Source: JAFAGX01 sp035622175 (GTDB lineage: Bacteria; Acidobacteriota; Terriglobia; Terriglobales; Acidobacteriaceae). Taken from it: a stretch of 64,000 nt of DNA. Every line of letters begins with the position of its first letter. Positions within the stretch are counted from its first letter, which is position 1. The notes beneath the pieces are model-generated. The model saw only the letters and a program-made list of their open reading frames with translations, made no database searches and was not told where the DNA came from. The translations under genes were made by a program, and so were the position numbers. Of the stretch, positions 61,395 through 64,000 are shown piece by piece. The stretch lies in NCBI GenBank assembly GCA_035622175.1, contig DASPVV010000091.1, forward strand, positions 36,165 to 100,164, written 5' to 3'.

Positions 61395-61883
61395 GCAAAA
61401 AATTCCGTGATGATGCACTTGACCAAGTGAGATTGCCGGTATCGATCAGAGTCGTAATCGTTCGCCCGAACAAGCCCCAAGCGGCACGAGGATTGTAGCG
61501 ATAGGAGAACATTAGGAGCACGGTCCCGATCTCAGGCGCTTCGGAGCTCATGTTCGAAAAACTCCGACAGTCGGAACCCGGGAGCGGAATTTACCCCTCG
61601 AGCACCTTCCTGAGTTTCTTCTTTCCAACTTTGACCTTGACCCTGGGAGTTGGCGGGGTCTCGCAGAGCCGCTTGAGCACGGCATCGCAGGTCTTTCGAC
61701 CTGGCCGAGGATCGGAATTCAGGTCGTGGTTGTTTTGGTTGACTGATTTACTCCGGCGACCTGCCCTACCTCAATGACAAGGCTTTGGTTGGGTCCCACA
61801 AGCGCAAATCTCCCGCACTCATTGCACAAGGCAGCCCTGTCACGCTGAGCATGCTCACCCCGTAGCGCGGCCCCGGAGGACGT
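61395..61883. other. Intergenic region without a gene
   Basis: Nothing convincing is seen between the arg promoter and the peptidase stop codon. A plus-strand frame at ~61550-61777 has low-complexity, non-protein-like composition. No terminator for the peptidase gene is evident. Confidence 0.4.
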
Positions 61884-64000
61884 TTATGGCTTCACGCCCA
61901 ACTGCCAGAATAGAAAGGAGTAGATATCTGTTAGCTCTTCGATCTGCTTGGTAATTGGTTTCCCCGCACCATGTCCAGCTTTGGCTTCGATGCGCAGCAG
62001 GATCGGACGCGCACGGCTCTGCCCATTGGCAGCCTGGGCTTGCATGAGGGCAACCATTTTTTTGGCATGCATGGGATCGACGCGGGTGTCGCTTTCCGCG
62101 GTGATAAACAAGATCGCCGGATACTCTACCCCTGGCGTGACGTGATGATAGGGTGAGTAGGCGTAGAGCCACTCGAATTGTTGCGCGTCCTCCGCCGAGC
62201 CATATTCCGGAATCCAAAGCTTCGCAATCTGAAAATGCTGGTAGCGCAACATGTCCAGCAAGGGTACCTGGCAGACTACGGCCCGAAACAGATCGGGACG
62301 TTGGGTGAGTGCCGCACCCATCAGCAAACCGCCATTCGAACCACCTTGGATCGCCAGTCGCTCCTTGTCCGTATACTTCTCTCCAATCAGATACTCCGCC
62401 GCAGCGATGAAATCGTCGAAGACATTCTGTTTCTTGTCCAGCATGCCTGCCCGGTGCCACTCCTCGCCAAACTCGGCACCGCCGCGCAGGTTGGCCACCG
62501 CGAAAACTCCGCCATGTTCCAGCCACTGAAACCGGCTACCGCGGAAGTCGGGTGTCTGACTCAGGTTGAAGCCGCCATAGCCGGTCAGTAACGTCGGGTT
62601 CTTGCCGTTCAGCGCCAAGCCCTTCCGGTGGAAGACAAACATCGGGATTTTGGTCCCGTCTTTTGATGGGAACCAAAGCTGCTTGACTTCATAGGCGGAA
62701 GGATCAATGCCCGGAGCGTCCACCTTGTCCCAAAGTTCACAGCTGCGCGAAGCCAGTTCCATGCGATAGACCGAAGGCGGAACCGTGAACGACACGAAAT
62801 CGAAGAACGCCTCACTGCGATCCCATCGTCCCCCGAGACTATTCACCGTACCAATCGTAGGCAGTGGAATCTCCGCCAACTCTTGGCCGTTCAGATCGAA
62901 CAGCTTCAGCTGCGAGCTGGCATTCTTCTCGTACTGCGCCAACAATTTTCCGCCGAAGATGCTGACACCCTTCAAGACCACGTCACTCTGCGCAATAATC
63001 TCTTTCCAGGCTTCGCGCTTCGGATTCTTGGCATCGACGCTGAATGTGTGAAAACGGGGAGCATCTTCATTGGTCGTGATGTAGAGTTCCCCTCGGAACA
63101 CCTCCGCGCTGTAAAGGAATGGTTTGCCGTGGGTAACCTCGACCGGCGCGGTCCCTGCCCTCAAGTCTTGCAAGTACAGTTCGCTCTTCGCCCAACCTTC
63201 GAACACCACGATGAGTAGCCAGCGGTCATCATCGTCCGCTAATGCAACTTGCGGGATGTCCTGCGGATTCCGGCCTTCTCCGAAGATGAGCGGATCTTGT
63301 GCCGGGTCGCTTCCGATCGCGTGATAAAAAACCTTCACGTGATACACTTCTTCTCCCGCCGGCACGTCGCCTTTCTTCGGATGACGGGTGTAATAGAACC
63401 CTGAGTTGTCTTTTTTCCAGGCAATGCTGGCGAAGCGCGTGCGCTCGATTGTGTCCGGCAAAATCTTGCCGGTATCGCTTTCAATCACGTGCAGGACGCT
63501 TTCCTCCGAGCCGCTCGCCGAAGTGCCATAGGTCACGTACTTGCCATCGTCGGACGGGAACCACCAGTCGAGTGCGACTGTGCCGTCGACCGCCATCTGG
63601 TTGACATCGACCAGAGTTCGATCTTTGCCGTGAAGGCCTTCCCGCACCAACAGGACCGGCTGATTCTGTGTTCCTTCGCGTCGTGTATAGAAGTAAAACT
63701 TGCCGGCAACCTGCGGGGCAGTGAGGGTCCCGATTGTAGCCAGTTGTGTGACGCGCTGTTGGATCTGTTGCCGCCCCGGCAAGGGATCGAGCACACTGCG
63801 CGTATAGGCAAGCTCCTGGCGCACATACGCCTCGGTCTCGGGATTGCCTGCGTCCTCCAACCAGCGGTAGGGATCGAGGATCCGGTGGCCGTGAATGATT
63901 TCCTCGACCACTTCTTGCTTTGCTTTTGGTGGAGCTGTCGATGGCGTAGCGTGACTGGAAGAATCATCTGCGGCCAAGAGCATGGCTGCCCACAAGAGAG
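61884..64000 (-). CDS. S9A prolyl oligopeptidase (5' partial)
   Basis: Serine peptidase cleaving after proline in short peptides. The beta-propeller occupies roughly residues 20-420, starting HRILDPYRWLEDAGNPET. The catalytic domain has the nucleophile in IQGGSNGGLLMGA, the Asp in ITAESDTRVDP and the His in KAGHGAGKP. The frame is open to the right edge, and LLWAAMLLAAD at the edge looks like the end of a signal peptide, so only a few N-terminal residues are missing. Probably periplasmic; >703 residues. Confidence 0.93.
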   Translation of the reverse strand, partial: LLWAAMLLAADDSSSHATPSTAPPKAKQEVVEEIIHGHRILDPYRWLEDAGNPETEAYVRQELAYTRSVLDPLPGRQQIQQRVTQLATIGTLTAPQVAGKFYFYTRREGTQNQPVLLVREGLHGKDRTLVDVNQMAVDGTVALDWWFPSDDGKYVTYGTSASGSEESVLHVIESDTGKILPDTIERTRFASIAWKKDNSGFYYTRHPKKGDVPAGEEVYHVKVFYHAIGSDPAQDPLIFGEGRNPQDIPQVALADDDDRWLLIVVFEGWAKSELYLQDLRAGTAPVEVTHGKPFLYSAEVFRGELYITTNEDAPRFHTFSVDAKNPKREAWKEIIAQSDVVLKGVSIFGGKLLAQYEKNASSQLKLFDLNGQELAEIPLPTIGTVNSLGGRWDRSEAFFDFVSFTVPPSVYRMELASRSCELWDKVDAPGIDPSAYEVKQLWFPSKDGTKIPMFVFHRKGLALNGKNPTLLTGYGGFNLSQTPDFRGSRFQWLEHGGVFAVANLRGGAEFGEEWHRAGMLDKKQNVFDDFIAAAEYLIGEKYTDKERLAIQGGSNGGLLMGAALTQRPDLFRAVVCQVPLLDMLRYQHFQIAKLWIPEYGSAEDAQQFEWLYAYSPYHHVTPGVEYPAILFITAESDTRVDPMHAKKMVALMQAQAANGQSRARPILLRIEAKAGHGAGKPITKQIEELTDIYSFLFWQLGVKP

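Overview
The window looks like a chromosomal segment of an Acidobacteriota bacterium (probably Terriglobia). This is an inference from gene content: a ~1,050-residue Oar-type TonB-dependent receptor with an N-terminal carboxypeptidase-regulatory-like domain, a BlaI/M56 pair, a cdaA-cdaR-glmM operon, PilZ proteins, and high G+C with mixed ATG/GTG/TTG starts. No species can be named. I saw no rRNA, tRNA, CRISPR array, insertion sequence, integrase or phage module.

1-20 kb: a YheT-like hydrolase (cut by the left edge), a DUF1624-type membrane acyltransferase, galT, a class III aminotransferase, an EamA exporter, a glutamine synthetase, gluQ, a PilZ protein, a FecR/DUF6600-like secreted protein, a glycosyltransferase, a MacB/FtsX-type permease, a Trm112-family mini-protein next to a decayed gene, and a class II aldolase. 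The highlight is at 10990-11730: an iodothyronine-deiodinase-like membrane-anchored redoxin whose catalytic position is an in-frame TGA at 11329-11331. A SECIS-like hairpin directly downstream makes it a strong selenoprotein candidate. A standard gene caller would split or miss it.

19-45 kb: queA, cysteine dioxygenase, polA, the c-di-AMP/cell-wall operon cdaA-cdaR-glmM, an MBL-fold hydrolase, the BlaI/M56 pair, the TonB receptor, trpE and trpG tail to tail, PilZ and AMIN proteins, efp, acylphosphatase-apt, a PPOX protein, a cysteine-desulfurase-like protein, mtaB, a receiver protein with Glu at the phosphoacceptor site, a zinc-ribbon protein and rpsU.

45-64 kb: cmk, an outer-membrane-like protein, and then about 14 kb on the minus strand devoted to amino-acid synthesis. 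In transcription order this is argR-C-B-D-F-G-H-(short argA)-J, where every junction overlaps, followed by ilvC-ilvB-(ACT subunit)-terminator-ilvD. Two tandem ARG boxes lie at the argR start and a perfect TetR-like palindrome lies just after the ilvC promoter, so each half has its own visible control. An S9 prolyl oligopeptidase is cut by the right edge.
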